DNA from: JAJDXW01 sp965223775 | GTDB lineage: Bacteria; Pseudomonadota; Gammaproteobacteria; HK1 | Length of the DNA stretch: 64,000 nt | Assembly (NCBI GenBank): GCA_965223775.1 | Contig: OZ245021.1 | Span: forward strand, 1,426,001 to 1,490,000 | Reading direction: 5' to 3' | Part shown: positions 15,743-23,757 of the stretch, one piece after another | Numbering within the stretch: the first letter of the stretch is position 1 | Layout of the letters: every line of letters starts with the position of its first letter | Translations under genes and position numbers: made by a program | The notes under the pieces: model-generated | Seen by the model: the letters and a program-made list of their open reading frames with translations, nothing else | What the model was told of the DNA's origin: nothing | Databases searched by the model: none

Positions 15743-16795
15743 CTACAGGCGGCTCAGCTCGTCGCGTTCGTAGCGGGGGAGGGGGGCGCCGTTCGCGAAG
15801 GAGACGCCGGTCCCGACGCCCGCCCGGCCGATGACGGACGCGGCATGACCCGCGGATGCGAGGTCGCGGATGGCCTCCTCGAGGCGATCCGAGGCGAACC
15901 CCGCGAGCAATGCCCCCGAGGCGAGGGTTCCCCAGGGATCGAGCCCCGCGGCGGCGCAGAGCACCACCCCGGGCGCGAACCAGGAGATGCGCTCGGGATT
16001 GAGAGTGATCGCGACTCCGGACGCGTCGGCCATCTCGTACAGCCCGGCCGAGAGGCCCCCTTCGGTCGGATCGTGGAGCGCGGCGGCCCCCGCCCGGGCG
16101 GCGGCGAGGGCGGGCTCCACCACCGAAATCCCGGGCGCCTCGAGGGCGGACCGGGCCGCATCGAGCATGCGGTCGGAAACCGCGGCGAGGCGCTCGGGCG
16201 CCAGGATGCCGGCGAGCACCGCCGCCCCCTCGACCGGCGCGGGCCCGATCTGGACCACCGCGTCCCCCGGCCGGAGCCCGCCGGTCGGTACGGTCCGCTC
16301 CTCCACCATCCCGAGCATCTGCCCGACCACGAGGGGCTGGCGCACCGCGCCCGTCACCTCCGTATGGCCGCCGACGAGCGAGGCGCCCACCTCTTCGAGC
16401 GCCCGCCGCATCCCCGCGAAGAGCGCCTCGGCCTCGCGCGCCGTCGACCCCTCGGGCAGCAGCACGCACGCGAGAAACCATCGCGGTCGCGCCCCGGTCA
16501 CCGCCACGTCGTTCGCATTGACGATGACCGCGTGCGCCCCGACCCCGGAGCCGGTGAGGGTGATCGGATCCGTCGCCGCGACCAGCGTTCCCGCCTCGAC
16601 CTCGATCGCGCACGCGTCCTCGCCGACCCGCGGTCCGAGCCGGACCTCGGGCGGCAGGGCGGTTTCGATGAGCCGCGCGAGGAAGTCCGGGGCGAGCTTT
16701 CCGGCGGGCAGCGGGACGGACCGGTCTGCGGCCGCCGCCGGGGCGGCCTCGTCCGAAGAGCGGCCCGCACTCGGGCTCGATGGTCCCTCGCTCAT
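15743..16795 (-). CDS. AIR-synthase-related (PurM/HypE/ThiL superfamily) protein
   Basis: 350 residues with the two-lobed PurM fold: GPRVGEDACAIEV (the GxDDAA-like ATP site), VAATDPITLTGSGVGAHAVIVNANDVAVTGARP (the N-lobe motif typical of HypE and ThiL), and the C-lobe IGPAPVEGAAVLAG, HDPTEGGLSAGLYEMA. HDPTRGG-like sequence is a HypE hallmark, but the protein lacks HypE's terminal PR(I/V)C cysteine and ends YERDELSRL, so it is not the hydrogenase maturation enzyme. No hydrogenase or thiamine genes are nearby. It is divergent from the LLM flavoenzyme with an 81-bp gap. The first 30 residues are low-complexity, and a later start is possible. Confidence 0.75.
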   Translation of the reverse strand: MSEGPSSPSAGRSSDEAAPAAAADRSVPLPAGKLAPDFLARLIETALPPEVRLGPRVGEDACAIEVEAGTLVAATDPITLTGSGVGAHAVIVNANDVAVTGARPRWFLACVLLPEGSTAREAEALFAGMRRALEEVGASLVGGHTEVTGAVRQPLVVGQMLGMVEERTVPTGGLRPGDAVVQIGPAPVEGAAVLAGILAPERLAAVSDRMLDAARSALEAPGISVVEPALAAARAGAAALHDPTEGGLSAGLYEMADASGVAITLNPERISWFAPGVVLCAAAGLDPWGTLASGALLAGFASDRLEEAIRDLASAGHAASVIGRAGVGTGVSFANGAPLPRYERDELSRL

Positions 16796-16876
16796 CGCCC
16801 CATGGTATCGCGCCTCCGGCGAACCGGAGATAATCCGCGGCGGTCAAGCCGCCCCCGACTCGAGGAGGAATCGAAC

Positions 16877-17890
16877 ATGAAGGTAGGGCTCTTCGTCACC
16901 AACCAGCAGTATCTCGACGCCGACATGGTGAGTGCGCTCGACGATCAGATCGCGATGGTCCACATGGCCCGCGACAAGGGTTGGGACTCCGTCTTCTCCG
17001 GCCAGCACTACCTCAACGAGGGCAACAACCAGCAGCTCCAGATCGTGCCCTTCCTCACCCGGCTCATCCCCGAAGCGGGCGAGATGACCACCGGGCTCGG
17101 GATCCTGCTCCTCGGCCTGCACAACCCGGTCTACACGGCCGAGACCGTCGCCTCCCTCGACGTCATCGCCCGCGGAAACTTCGTGTTCGGGGTCGGGCTC
17201 GGGTACCGGGACGTCGAGTTCGACGCGTTCGCGGTGCCGAAGGGGCAGCGCGTGAAGCGCTTCGAGGAGTACCTTGACCTCGTGAAGCGCCTGTGGACCG
17301 AAGAATCCGTCAGCCACGAGAGCGATACGGTGAAGCTCGACGGGGTCCGGATGAACATCCGTCCCGTGCAGCGCCCCCATCCGCCGATCTGGCTGGCCGC
17401 GAACAACGAGCGGGCGATCCGCAGGGCGGCGCGCATGTGCGATGCCTGGTACATCAATCCGCACTCCACGATGGAGACCATTCGCCACCACCTCTCGGTC
17501 TACCGCGACGAGCTCGGGCGGCAGGGCAAGCCGATGCCGCGCGAGCTGCCGGCCGTGAAGGAGATCTTCTGCGCCCGGGACCGGGCGACCGCGATCGAGA
17601 TGGCCGGCCCCTGGCTCGCCGGCAAGTACCGGGACTACGCGAAGTGGGGGCAGGACAAGGTCATGCCGGAGGACGAGACCTTCGACCAGGACTTCGACGA
17701 CCTCCTGGAGAGCCGCTTCGTGCTCGGCTCGCCGGAGGAATGCTACGAGCAGCTCCGCCCGTACTGGGAGGAGTTCGGGGTGAACCACCTGACCTTCCGC
17801 ACCCACTGGGCGGGAATGCCGCTCAGCATCGCGCTGCACAGCATCCGGATGATCTCCGACGAGTTGCTGCCGGAGCTTCGCAAGCTTTGA
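16877..17890 (+). CDS. LLM-class flavin-dependent oxidoreductase (luciferase-like)
   Basis: 337 residues of the bacterial-luciferase TIM-barrel family, which use FMNH2 or F420 with O2: MKVGLFVTNQQY, WDSVFSGQHYLNEG, LLLGLHNPVYTAETVASLDVIARGNFVFGVGLGYRDVEFDAF and RFEEYLDLVKRLW, then the RPVQRPHPPIWLAANNERAIRRAAR strand that closes the barrel. All landmarks of a complete enzyme are present. The ATG at 16877 has an ideal AGGAGG 8 bases upstream. It is transcribed alone. The substrate (alkanesulfonate, nitrilotriacetate-like or terpene) is not deducible. Confidence 0.9.
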   Translation: MKVGLFVTNQQYLDADMVSALDDQIAMVHMARDKGWDSVFSGQHYLNEGNNQQLQIVPFLTRLIPEAGEMTTGLGILLLGLHNPVYTAETVASLDVIARGNFVFGVGLGYRDVEFDAFAVPKGQRVKRFEEYLDLVKRLWTEESVSHESDTVKLDGVRMNIRPVQRPHPPIWLAANNERAIRRAARMCDAWYINPHSTMETIRHHLSVYRDELGRQGKPMPRELPAVKEIFCARDRATAIEMAGPWLAGKYRDYAKWGQDKVMPEDETFDQDFDDLLESRFVLGSPEECYEQLRPYWEEFGVNHLTFRTHWAGMPLSIALHSIRMISDELLPELRKL

Positions 17891-18180
17891 CCTCGGATCT
17901 CGCAGCCTGTCGATCGCCGTAGTCGCTCGGGATCGTCGCGTGAAAAAATACGGACCATGCCAATGCGCTGGCCGCAACTACTGCGCCAATGGCGGTCGAA
18001 CACTCTCTCACTCGAACGTACACACCCGCCGGGCGACCAGACACGATTACCAACGTCACCCATGCGGCCAGTACCGCAGTCGTAGAGCCCCAAATTCAGA
18101 CGGCCCAGTCTTCGCCCCAACTGGTCATGACGCATCTCCCTCGACCGGGCCGCACGGACTGGCGACAACCCCGGCTTGGT
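17891..18180. other. intergenic; possible decayed small membrane gene on the minus strand
   Basis: Between two convergent genes, the minus strand reads MTSWGEDWAV, a TGA, then a hydrophobic stretch of about 60 codons in the same frame (GSTTAVLAAWVTLVIV, then AVVAASALAWSVFF). This looks like two membrane segments with an in-frame stop, so it may be a degraded gene. There is no ribosome site and no family match. Nothing else is visible here. Confidence 0.3.
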
Positions 18181-19041
18181 TCAAGCGAGGAATTCCTCCA
18201 TCGAGCGCCGGTAGTCGGCATCGCGGGTGACGCGGCGCATGAGCTCCGGCGGGGCGACTCCCTCGAGCTCGCCGGGCGGAGTGCCTTCGCGGAGCGCCTT
18301 GAGGGTCCGGTAGACCGCGTTCACCGCCGCGGCGAAGGGTTGGTGCCCCTGGAGGGCGACCCGCACCCGATGCGCGGCAAGCCAGCTTCGGTCCGTCAGC
18401 TCCGGGCCGACGCCCCCGAGGATGAGCGGGAGCCGGACCGCGCCGGCGACCGCCTCGACCTCCGCACGGGTGCGAATGCCCACCATGAAGAGCGCGTCGA
18501 CCCCGGTCGCCTCGTAGGCCCGGGCGCGCGCGACCGCGTCGTCGATGCCGGTGACGGCCGCCGCGCTCGTGCGGCCGGCCACGACGAGCCGCCGGTCCTG
18601 CCGTCCCGCGAGGGCGGCCCGCATCTTGCCGACTCCCTCTTCCACCGAAAGGAGGCGCGTGCGCCCGAGCTCGCCGAAAGGCTGGGGGAGATCGGTGTCC
18701 TCGATGGACAGGGCGGCTACCCCGGCGGTTTCGAGCTCCTCGACGGTGCGCTTGACGTTGAGGGCGTTGCCGTAGCCGTGATCGGCGTCCACGAGAAGCG
18801 GGAGGTTCCCCGCCCGGTTGATGCGGTACGTCTGCGCCGCGAACTCGCTCAGGGTGAGCACGATGAGGTCCGGGGCGCCGAGCACGGTCATCGAGGCGAC
18901 GGAGCCCGCGAACATGCCGACCTCGAAGCCGATGTCCTCCGCGATGCGGGCGGAGATCGGATCGAATACCGAGCCCGGATGCACGCAAGCGTTGCCTTCG
19001 AGGATGGCGCGGAAGCGCTCGCGCCGAAGTGTCCAGTCCAT
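18181..19041 (-). CDS. isocitrate lyase/PEP mutase family protein (oxaloacetate decarboxylase-like)
   Basis: 286 residues: LLVDADHGYGNALNVKRTVEELETAGVAALSIEDTDLPQPFG is the metal- and substrate-binding core of the ICL/PEPM superfamily. The usual KxCGH loop of true isocitrate lyases is missing. HPGSVFDPISARIAEDIGF near the start and the length of about 287 match the PA4872-type oxaloacetate decarboxylase better than PEP mutase or methylisocitrate lyase. VAGRTSAAA takes the place of the catalytic-loop arginine stretch. The ATG at 19041 has GGAGGAG 5 bases upstream on the minus strand. A C-C bond lyase or decarboxylase acting on a 2-oxo or 2-hydroxy acid is inferred. Confidence 0.85.
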   Translation of the reverse strand: MDWTLRRERFRAILEGNACVHPGSVFDPISARIAEDIGFEVGMFAGSVASMTVLGAPDLIVLTLSEFAAQTYRINRAGNLPLLVDADHGYGNALNVKRTVEELETAGVAALSIEDTDLPQPFGELGRTRLLSVEEGVGKMRAALAGRQDRRLVVAGRTSAAAVTGIDDAVARARAYEATGVDALFMVGIRTRAEVEAVAGAVRLPLILGGVGPELTDRSWLAAHRVRVALQGHQPFAAAVNAVYRTLKALREGTPPGELEGVAPPELMRRVTRDADYRRSMEEFLA

Positions 19042-19349
19042 GAATCTCCTCCTTGGGAGGGCGGGTTCAATTCCGGAAATCGCGCCGCGCCGCGTTGCCC
19101 CGCGCCGCGGCCGGCGAGGCGGAGCGCCATGCCGCACCGAAGAGTCGCGCTGGCACGGAACGAGGCCGGCGACCCGCGGTGGATTCCGCCGGGCGGGCGC
19201 GACTATAGCCGAGTCTCCGGCCGGATGGCGATCGGCCGGTTCGCGCTCTGCCATGTGGTCCTGCCCGGGCGCCTGGCCGCTCACTTCGGGGCGGTATTCC
19301 GCGGTAGCCGGTTCTTGGCCCCCTGTTCCGAAAGCGAAGATCCGGACCG

Positions 19350-19620
19350 GGCGGTGCCGAGGGTGGTAGTTCCAGCCGGGAACCGGCCGTGATGTGCCGA
19401 CGTTCGCAGCCTCGACGGGTCGCCATGGGGGGCGCAAGTGCCCGCGCGGCCGGTTCCGGTCCGGGTCGTGCCGAGGGTAGGAATTTCGACCGGGAACCGG
19501 CCGTGATGTGCCGACGTTCACAGCCTCGGCGGGTCGCCATGAGGGGCGCAAGTGTCCGCGCGGCCGGTTCCGGTCCGGGTCGTGCCGGGGATGGGACATC
19601 CTGCCGGGAACCCGCCGTTG
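19350..19620. repeat. 114-bp tandem repeat, about 2.4 copies
   Basis: GTGATGTGCCGACGTTC occurs at 19389 and 19503, exactly 114 bases apart, and the flanking sequences (TGCCGAGGGT.., CGGGAACC.GCCG, CGCGGCCGGTTCCGG) repeat with them. A third, partial unit runs to about 19620. It fills the gap between the lyase gene and glutathione reductase, ending about 50 bp before the latter, and could carry promoter copies. I found no promoter hexamers in it. The rest of the gap (19042-19349) shows nothing recognised. Confidence 0.85.
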
Positions 19621-19669
19621 GATATGAAAGAATCGCGTCCCGAACGGGAACGGTGGAGCGGCGGTTCAG

Positions 19670-21139
19670 GTGAGCGACTTCGACTACGATCTCTTCGTCA
19701 TCGGCGCGGGGTCCGGTGGGACCCGGGCGGCCCGGATCGCGGCCGGATACGGCGCGCGCGTCGCGGTCGCCGAGGAGCGCTTTCTCGGCGGCACCTGCGT
19801 CAACGTCGGGTGCATCCCGAAAAAGCTCTTCGTGTACGCCTCCCACTTCGCGGAGGACTTCGAGGACGCGGCCGGTTACGGCTGGCGGCGGGCCGAGGAG
19901 GCGGCGACTCCCGGACCCTCCGCTGCCCCGGCCTTCGACTGGCCCACCCTCGTCGCGAACAAGGACCGCGAGATCGGGCGCCTGAACGGGATCTACCGGG
20001 ACCTCATCGAGGGGGCGGGCGCCCGGCTCTACGATGCCCGCGCGACGATCACCGGCCCGCACGCCGTCTCCGTGGTCGGAAGCACGGTCTCCACCCGCCA
20101 CATCCTCGTCGCGACCGGCGGCGAGCCGTCCCTCCCCGACATACCCGGCATCGAGCACGCCATCCGCTCCGACGACGTCTTCTACCTCGAGCGGCTGCCC
20201 GAGCGGCTCATCGTGGTCGGGGGCGGCTACATCGCGGTCGAGCTCGCGGGGATGTTCGCGGGCCTCGGGGTCGAGGTGACCCAGCTCTACCGCGGGCCGC
20301 TCTTCCTTCGCGGTTTCGACGACGACATTCGAAACGCGCTCGCCGAGGAAATGCTGAGGCGGGGGGTCGATCTCCGCTTCAACGCGAACGTGGCCGCAAT
20401 CGAGCGGACGGCGAACGGCGGCCCGGGCGGAGGCGGAATACGGGCGGTCCTCGCCGCGGCGGGCGGCAAGGAGGAAGGGGGCTCCGGCGGCGCGGAGACC
20501 CTCGAGGCGGACCTCATCCTGTACGCCACCGGGCGGCATCCGAACACCGCCGGGCTCGGGCTCGCGAACGCGGGCGTCGCGACCGCGCCGAACGGAGCGG
20601 TCCTCGTCGATGCGTGGTCGCGGAGCAACGTCGACCACGTCTACGCGGTCGGCGACGTGACCGACCGGATCAACCTCACCCCGGTCGCGATCCGGGAGGG
20701 GCACTGCTTCGCGGAGACGGTGTTCAACGACAACCCGATCTCGCCCGACCACGAGGACGTGCCGACCGCGGTCTTCAGCCAGCCCGCGATCGGGACCTGC
20801 GGGCTCACCGAGGCGCAGGCCGCATCCCGTTACCCGGAGATCGACGTCTACCTCGCGAGCTTCCGCCCCCTCAAGCACACCCTGTCGGGCCGCGACCAGC
20901 GCTCGGTCATGAAGCTCCTGGTGGACGCGGCGACCGATCGGGTGGTCGGCTGCCACCTCCTCGACCCGGATGCGGCCGAGATCATGCAGGGCGTCGGGAT
21001 CGCCATGAAGTGCGGGGCCACCAAGGCCCAGTTCGACCGGACCATGGCCATCCACCCGACCGCGGCCGAGGAGATCGTGACCATGCGCACGCCCGCCCGG
21101 CGGCTCCGGCGCGGAGAGGCGGCGGCCGCGGTCGCCTGA
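19670..21139 (+). CDS. gor: glutathione-disulfide reductase
   Basis: This NADPH-dependent flavoenzyme reduces oxidised glutathione. In its 489 residues, the FAD site GAGSGGTRAAR is near residue 12, the redox disulfide is GGTCVNVGCIPKK with C43 and C48, the NADPH-binding GGGYIAVELAGMFAGLG is near 180, ATGRHPNT and VYAVGDVTDR come later, and HPTAAEEIV with the catalytic His is near the C-terminus. It is some 35 residues longer than usual because of an Ala/Pro-rich insert near residue 78 and a Gly-rich insert (GGPGGGGIR, GGKEEGG) near 250. The GTG at 19670 is the first family-like start. A glutathione S-transferase gene follows, which fits a glutathione-linked detoxification role. Confidence 0.94.
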   Translation: MSDFDYDLFVIGAGSGGTRAARIAAGYGARVAVAEERFLGGTCVNVGCIPKKLFVYASHFAEDFEDAAGYGWRRAEEAATPGPSAAPAFDWPTLVANKDREIGRLNGIYRDLIEGAGARLYDARATITGPHAVSVVGSTVSTRHILVATGGEPSLPDIPGIEHAIRSDDVFYLERLPERLIVVGGGYIAVELAGMFAGLGVEVTQLYRGPLFLRGFDDDIRNALAEEMLRRGVDLRFNANVAAIERTANGGPGGGGIRAVLAAAGGKEEGGSGGAETLEADLILYATGRHPNTAGLGLANAGVATAPNGAVLVDAWSRSNVDHVYAVGDVTDRINLTPVAIREGHCFAETVFNDNPISPDHEDVPTAVFSQPAIGTCGLTEAQAASRYPEIDVYLASFRPLKHTLSGRDQRSVMKLLVDAATDRVVGCHLLDPDAAEIMQGVGIAMKCGATKAQFDRTMAIHPTAAEEIVTMRTPARRLRRGEAAAAVA

Positions 21140-21321
21140 CCGCTGCATGCGCGCGCGGGGGCTCCGCCCGGGGAGGGCAAGGGAATGGATATTCCGCGGG
21201 AGCAGGACTCGGGGACGATTCATCCATGACGCGCCGAGAGCGCTGGCCGCTCACGAGTCCAGCCAGCGTCCAGCCCTCGACCCGTTATCATGCGGGCCGA
21301 GTTACCCGGAAGGCATCGACC

Positions 21322-21933
21322 ATGAAGCTCTACAACTCCATCGGACCCAACCCCCACGCCGTTCGCATGTTCATGGCCGAGAAGGGGATCGACATCCCGC
21401 TCGAGGATGTCGACATCATGGCCGGCACGAACCGCGAGCCCGAATACCTCGCGAAGAACCCGCATGGCACCTGCCCCGCTCTCGAGCTGGACGACGGTAC
21501 CTGCGTTTCCGAGATCACCGCGATCTGCGAGTACCTGGAGGAGCTCCATCCGGAGAACCCGTTGCTCGGAGCGACGCCCGAAGAGCGGGCCGAGGCGCGG
21601 ATGTGGGCGCGGCGGGTGGACCTCTACATCTGCGAGCCCATGGGGAACGGCTTCCGCTTCGGCAAGGGCATCAAGATGTTCACGAATCGGATCCATACGA
21701 TCCCGGAGGCCGCGGAGGGGCTGCAGGCGTCGGCCTCGGACCGGGTCGCTTGGCTCGACGGCCAGATGGAGGGCCGCGACTACGTCTGCGGAGACCGGTT
21801 CACCCTGGCCGACATCCTCCTCTACGCGAACATCGAGTGCTTCGTCCCCCTCGGGCAGCCCCTCGATCCGGAGCTGAAGAACATCGCGGCGTGGCGCGAG
21901 CGGGTGGGGGAGCGGCCCTCGGCCAAGGCCTGA
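21322..21933 (+). CDS. glutathione S-transferase family protein
   Basis: 203 residues: the thioredoxin-like N-domain MKLYNSIGPNPHAVRMFMAEKGI, the cis-Pro region NPHGTCPALELDDGTCVSEITAICEYLEE with the ES/SE glutathione contact, then the helical C-domain ending DRFTLADILLYANIECF (the N-capping TLAD motif). This is typical of GST proteins that conjugate glutathione or isomerise substrates. The ATG at 21322 starts the conserved strand, and only GGAAGG 9 bases upstream serves as ribosome site. It lies 182 bp after gor on the same strand; the spacing leaves room for its own promoter. Confidence 0.9.
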   Translation: MKLYNSIGPNPHAVRMFMAEKGIDIPLEDVDIMAGTNREPEYLAKNPHGTCPALELDDGTCVSEITAICEYLEELHPENPLLGATPEERAEARMWARRVDLYICEPMGNGFRFGKGIKMFTNRIHTIPEAAEGLQASASDRVAWLDGQMEGRDYVCGDRFTLADILLYANIECFVPLGQPLDPELKNIAAWRERVGERPSAKA

Positions 21934-22056
21934 GCCCGATCGCGTGAAGAGTGCCGCCCGCCGCCCGGTCGGAAGCGCGGGGGTCTCGCGTTCCCGCGGA
22001 CGCCTCCCCGGCCGCCCTCGGCTCCCTTGCGGGGGCCGCCGGCCGGCAAACCCGAA

Positions 22057-22437
22057 CCTGATTGCGCGCAAAGCTCAGGTTGGGGCCGCCGGTTTCCTGG
22101 GAGCGCGGGCTTCCAGCCCGCGTTGGGCCGCGGGTCAGCACTTGTCCATGCGGGCTGGAAGCCCGCGCTTGTATGGTCCGCCCCGCATTTGCAAGGGAGG
22201 AGTTGTGCGGGCAAGCAGGTTCAGTTGCACACTTGTATTCGGCCTGTGGAGAGGGAACCTCGGTTCCCGGGCCCTGATGGAATCCGCGCACGCCTCGCCT
22301 CATCTCCCAGACGGCCTCGAATGGGCCCAGCGCGGGCTCAGGCTCGTGGCATGCCGGTCCCAGGAGGCCCGCGGTCCCTGGATGGCGGCGATCCGGGGAA
22401 TCCCGTGCTCCCAACCTGAGCTTCGGGCGAAATCAGG
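22057..22437 (+). repeat. dispersed inverted-repeat element, copy 2 (diverged, composite)
   Basis: It starts CCTGATTGCGCGCAAAGCTCAGG and ends CTGAGCTTCGGGCGAAATCAGG, a diverged version of the CCTGATTACG/CGTAATCAGG ends of copies 1 and 3. Inside is a palindromic module GCGGGCTTCCAGCCCGC, with its partner GCGGGCTGGAAGCCCGC about 45 bp later, then a stretch of unrelated sequence. At 381 bp it is longer than the other copies, perhaps by insertion. It ends 30 bp before the next plus-strand gene, like copy 1. Bases 21934-22056 before it show no feature. Confidence 0.65.
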
Positions 22438-22467
22438 AACCCGAATGCGGATACGAAGGAGTGGACG

Positions 22468-23409
22468 ATGACGATAGGAGTCGGTCTCGGTCTCATGGAG
22501 CTCCCGTTCTCCTCGGGAGCGGCGTTCCGGAGATGGGTGGACCTCTGCGAGGACGGGGGAGTCGATTCACTCTGGCAGACCGATCGGCTGGTGTCGCGGC
22601 GCCCCATTCTCGAGTGCATGAGCACGATGGCGGCGCTCGCCGGCGCCACGCGGCGGATCAAGTTCGGGATGAACGTGGCGTCCGTGGGTCTGCGGGACCC
22701 GCTGCTCCTTGCCAAGCAGTGCGCGACCATCGACTTCTTGAGCGAGGGCCGCCTCCTGCCCGCGTTCGGGATCGGCAGCACCCTCGGCCCCGACTGGAAG
22801 GCGACCGGCCGTCCCACCGAGGGTCGCGGGCGGCTCGTCGACGAGGCGCTCGACATCATCGCGGCGCTGTGGCGGGGCGAGCGGGTGACCACGGACGGCG
22901 AGTTCTTCCGGTTCCGGAACGCGAGCATCTCGCCGCTCCCCGTGCAGCCCGACCTCCCCCTGTGGATCGGCGGCTCGAGCCGGGCCGCGATCCGGCGCAC
23001 CGCGCGCATCGGGACCGGGTGGCTCGCGGGGCGCGAAACGCCGGACGAGGCCGGCCGGGCGATCGCCGCCATCCGGGCCGCGTGCGGGGATCTCGGGCGC
23101 CGCATCGACCACGACCACTACGGGGCAGGTTTCTACTACCGGTTCGGCCGCCCGGAGGAGCCGTTCGTGGAGGAGCGGCTCCGGGTGCTCCGGCAAAGCT
23201 TCCCGGACCGGGACCCGCGGGACGCGATGGTGGTCGGCGGGGCGGACGACATCGTCGCCCGGATCGACGCCTACGTTCGAAACGGGGTCTCGAAGTTCAT
23301 CCTGCGCCCGATCGGCCCGACCGACGAGGACATCTTCGACCAGACGAGGCGCCTCATCGAGGAGGTCTTCCCGGCCGTGAAGGCGATGAACCGCCGCGAG
23401 GCAGCCTGA
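22468..23409 (+). CDS. LLM-class flavin-dependent oxidoreductase
   Basis: This second luciferase-like barrel enzyme has 313 residues: MTIGVGLGLMELPFSS, VDSLWQTDRL, TRRIKFGMNVASVGLRDPLLLAKQCATIDFLSEGRLLPAFGIGS, GRLVDEALDIIAALW and LPLWIGGSSRAAIRRTARIGTGWLAG. This pattern is nearer to F420-dependent or coenzyme-free LLM members (such as methylene-H4MPT reductase-like proteins) than to the first LLM gene in this window, to which it is only distantly similar. The ATG at 22468 follows AAGGAG. Its C-terminal coding end (VKAMNRREAA) is part of a 73-bp tandem duplication that runs into the gap downstream. Confidence 0.87.
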   Translation: MTIGVGLGLMELPFSSGAAFRRWVDLCEDGGVDSLWQTDRLVSRRPILECMSTMAALAGATRRIKFGMNVASVGLRDPLLLAKQCATIDFLSEGRLLPAFGIGSTLGPDWKATGRPTEGRGRLVDEALDIIAALWRGERVTTDGEFFRFRNASISPLPVQPDLPLWIGGSSRAAIRRTARIGTGWLAGRETPDEAGRAIAAIRAACGDLGRRIDHDHYGAGFYYRFGRPEEPFVEERLRVLRQSFPDRDPRDAMVVGGADDIVARIDAYVRNGVSKFILRPIGPTDEDIFDQTRRLIEEVFPAVKAMNRREAA

Positions 23410-23545
23410 GCGCGCCGCGAGTCGTGTCGCGAGCGCATCGCGGAACGCGGTGGCGGTGATGAACCGGCGCGAGGCAGCCTGAGCGCGCTACGAGTCGTGC
23501 TGCGAGCGCGTCGCGGAACGCGGTGGCGTCGATGAACCGGCGGGG
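23385..23545. repeat. 73-bp tandem duplication across the stop codon of the LLM gene
   Basis: GATGAACCG occurs at 23385, 23458 and 23531, spaced 73 and 73 bases. The first copy contains the last codons and stop of the LLM gene (MNRREAA then TGA). The second repeats the same peptide and stop outside the gene, and the third is cut off after MNRRG. Similar duplications of 74-75 bp span the ends of two other genes in this window. Confidence 0.88.
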
Positions 23546-23550
23546 GGCGC

Positions 23551-23745
23551 CCCTCCCCGGAGCGTCCCTCCCCGGAGCGTCCCTCCCCGGAGCGTCCCTC
23601 CCCGGAGCGTCCCTCCCCGGAGCGTCCCTCCCCGGAGCGTCCCTCCCCGGAGCGTCCCTCCCCGGAGCGTCCCTCCCCGGAGCGTCCCTCCCCGGAGCGT
23701 CCCTCCCCGGAGCGTCCCTCCCCGGAGCGTCCCTCCCCGCTGCGC
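23551..23745. repeat. 15-bp minisatellite, 13 perfect copies
   Basis: Thirteen identical copies of CCCTCCCCGGAGCGT follow each other without a single change, between the converging ends of the LLM gene and the CoA ligase gene. In one frame the array reads PGASL repeated. A frame starting at 23523 is open through it, but the repeat is open in several frames, and the flanking sequence is the non-coding duplicated gene tail. Perfect identity suggests very recent expansion or frequent change in length. Confidence 0.92.
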
Positions 23746-23757
23746 TGCGCCGCGTCT

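Noticed and set aside
15743..16795. True HypE (hydrogenase maturation)
   Set aside because: The fold matches, but the terminal PR(I/V)C cysteine is missing and no hydrogenase genes are near; kept as AIR-synthase-related.
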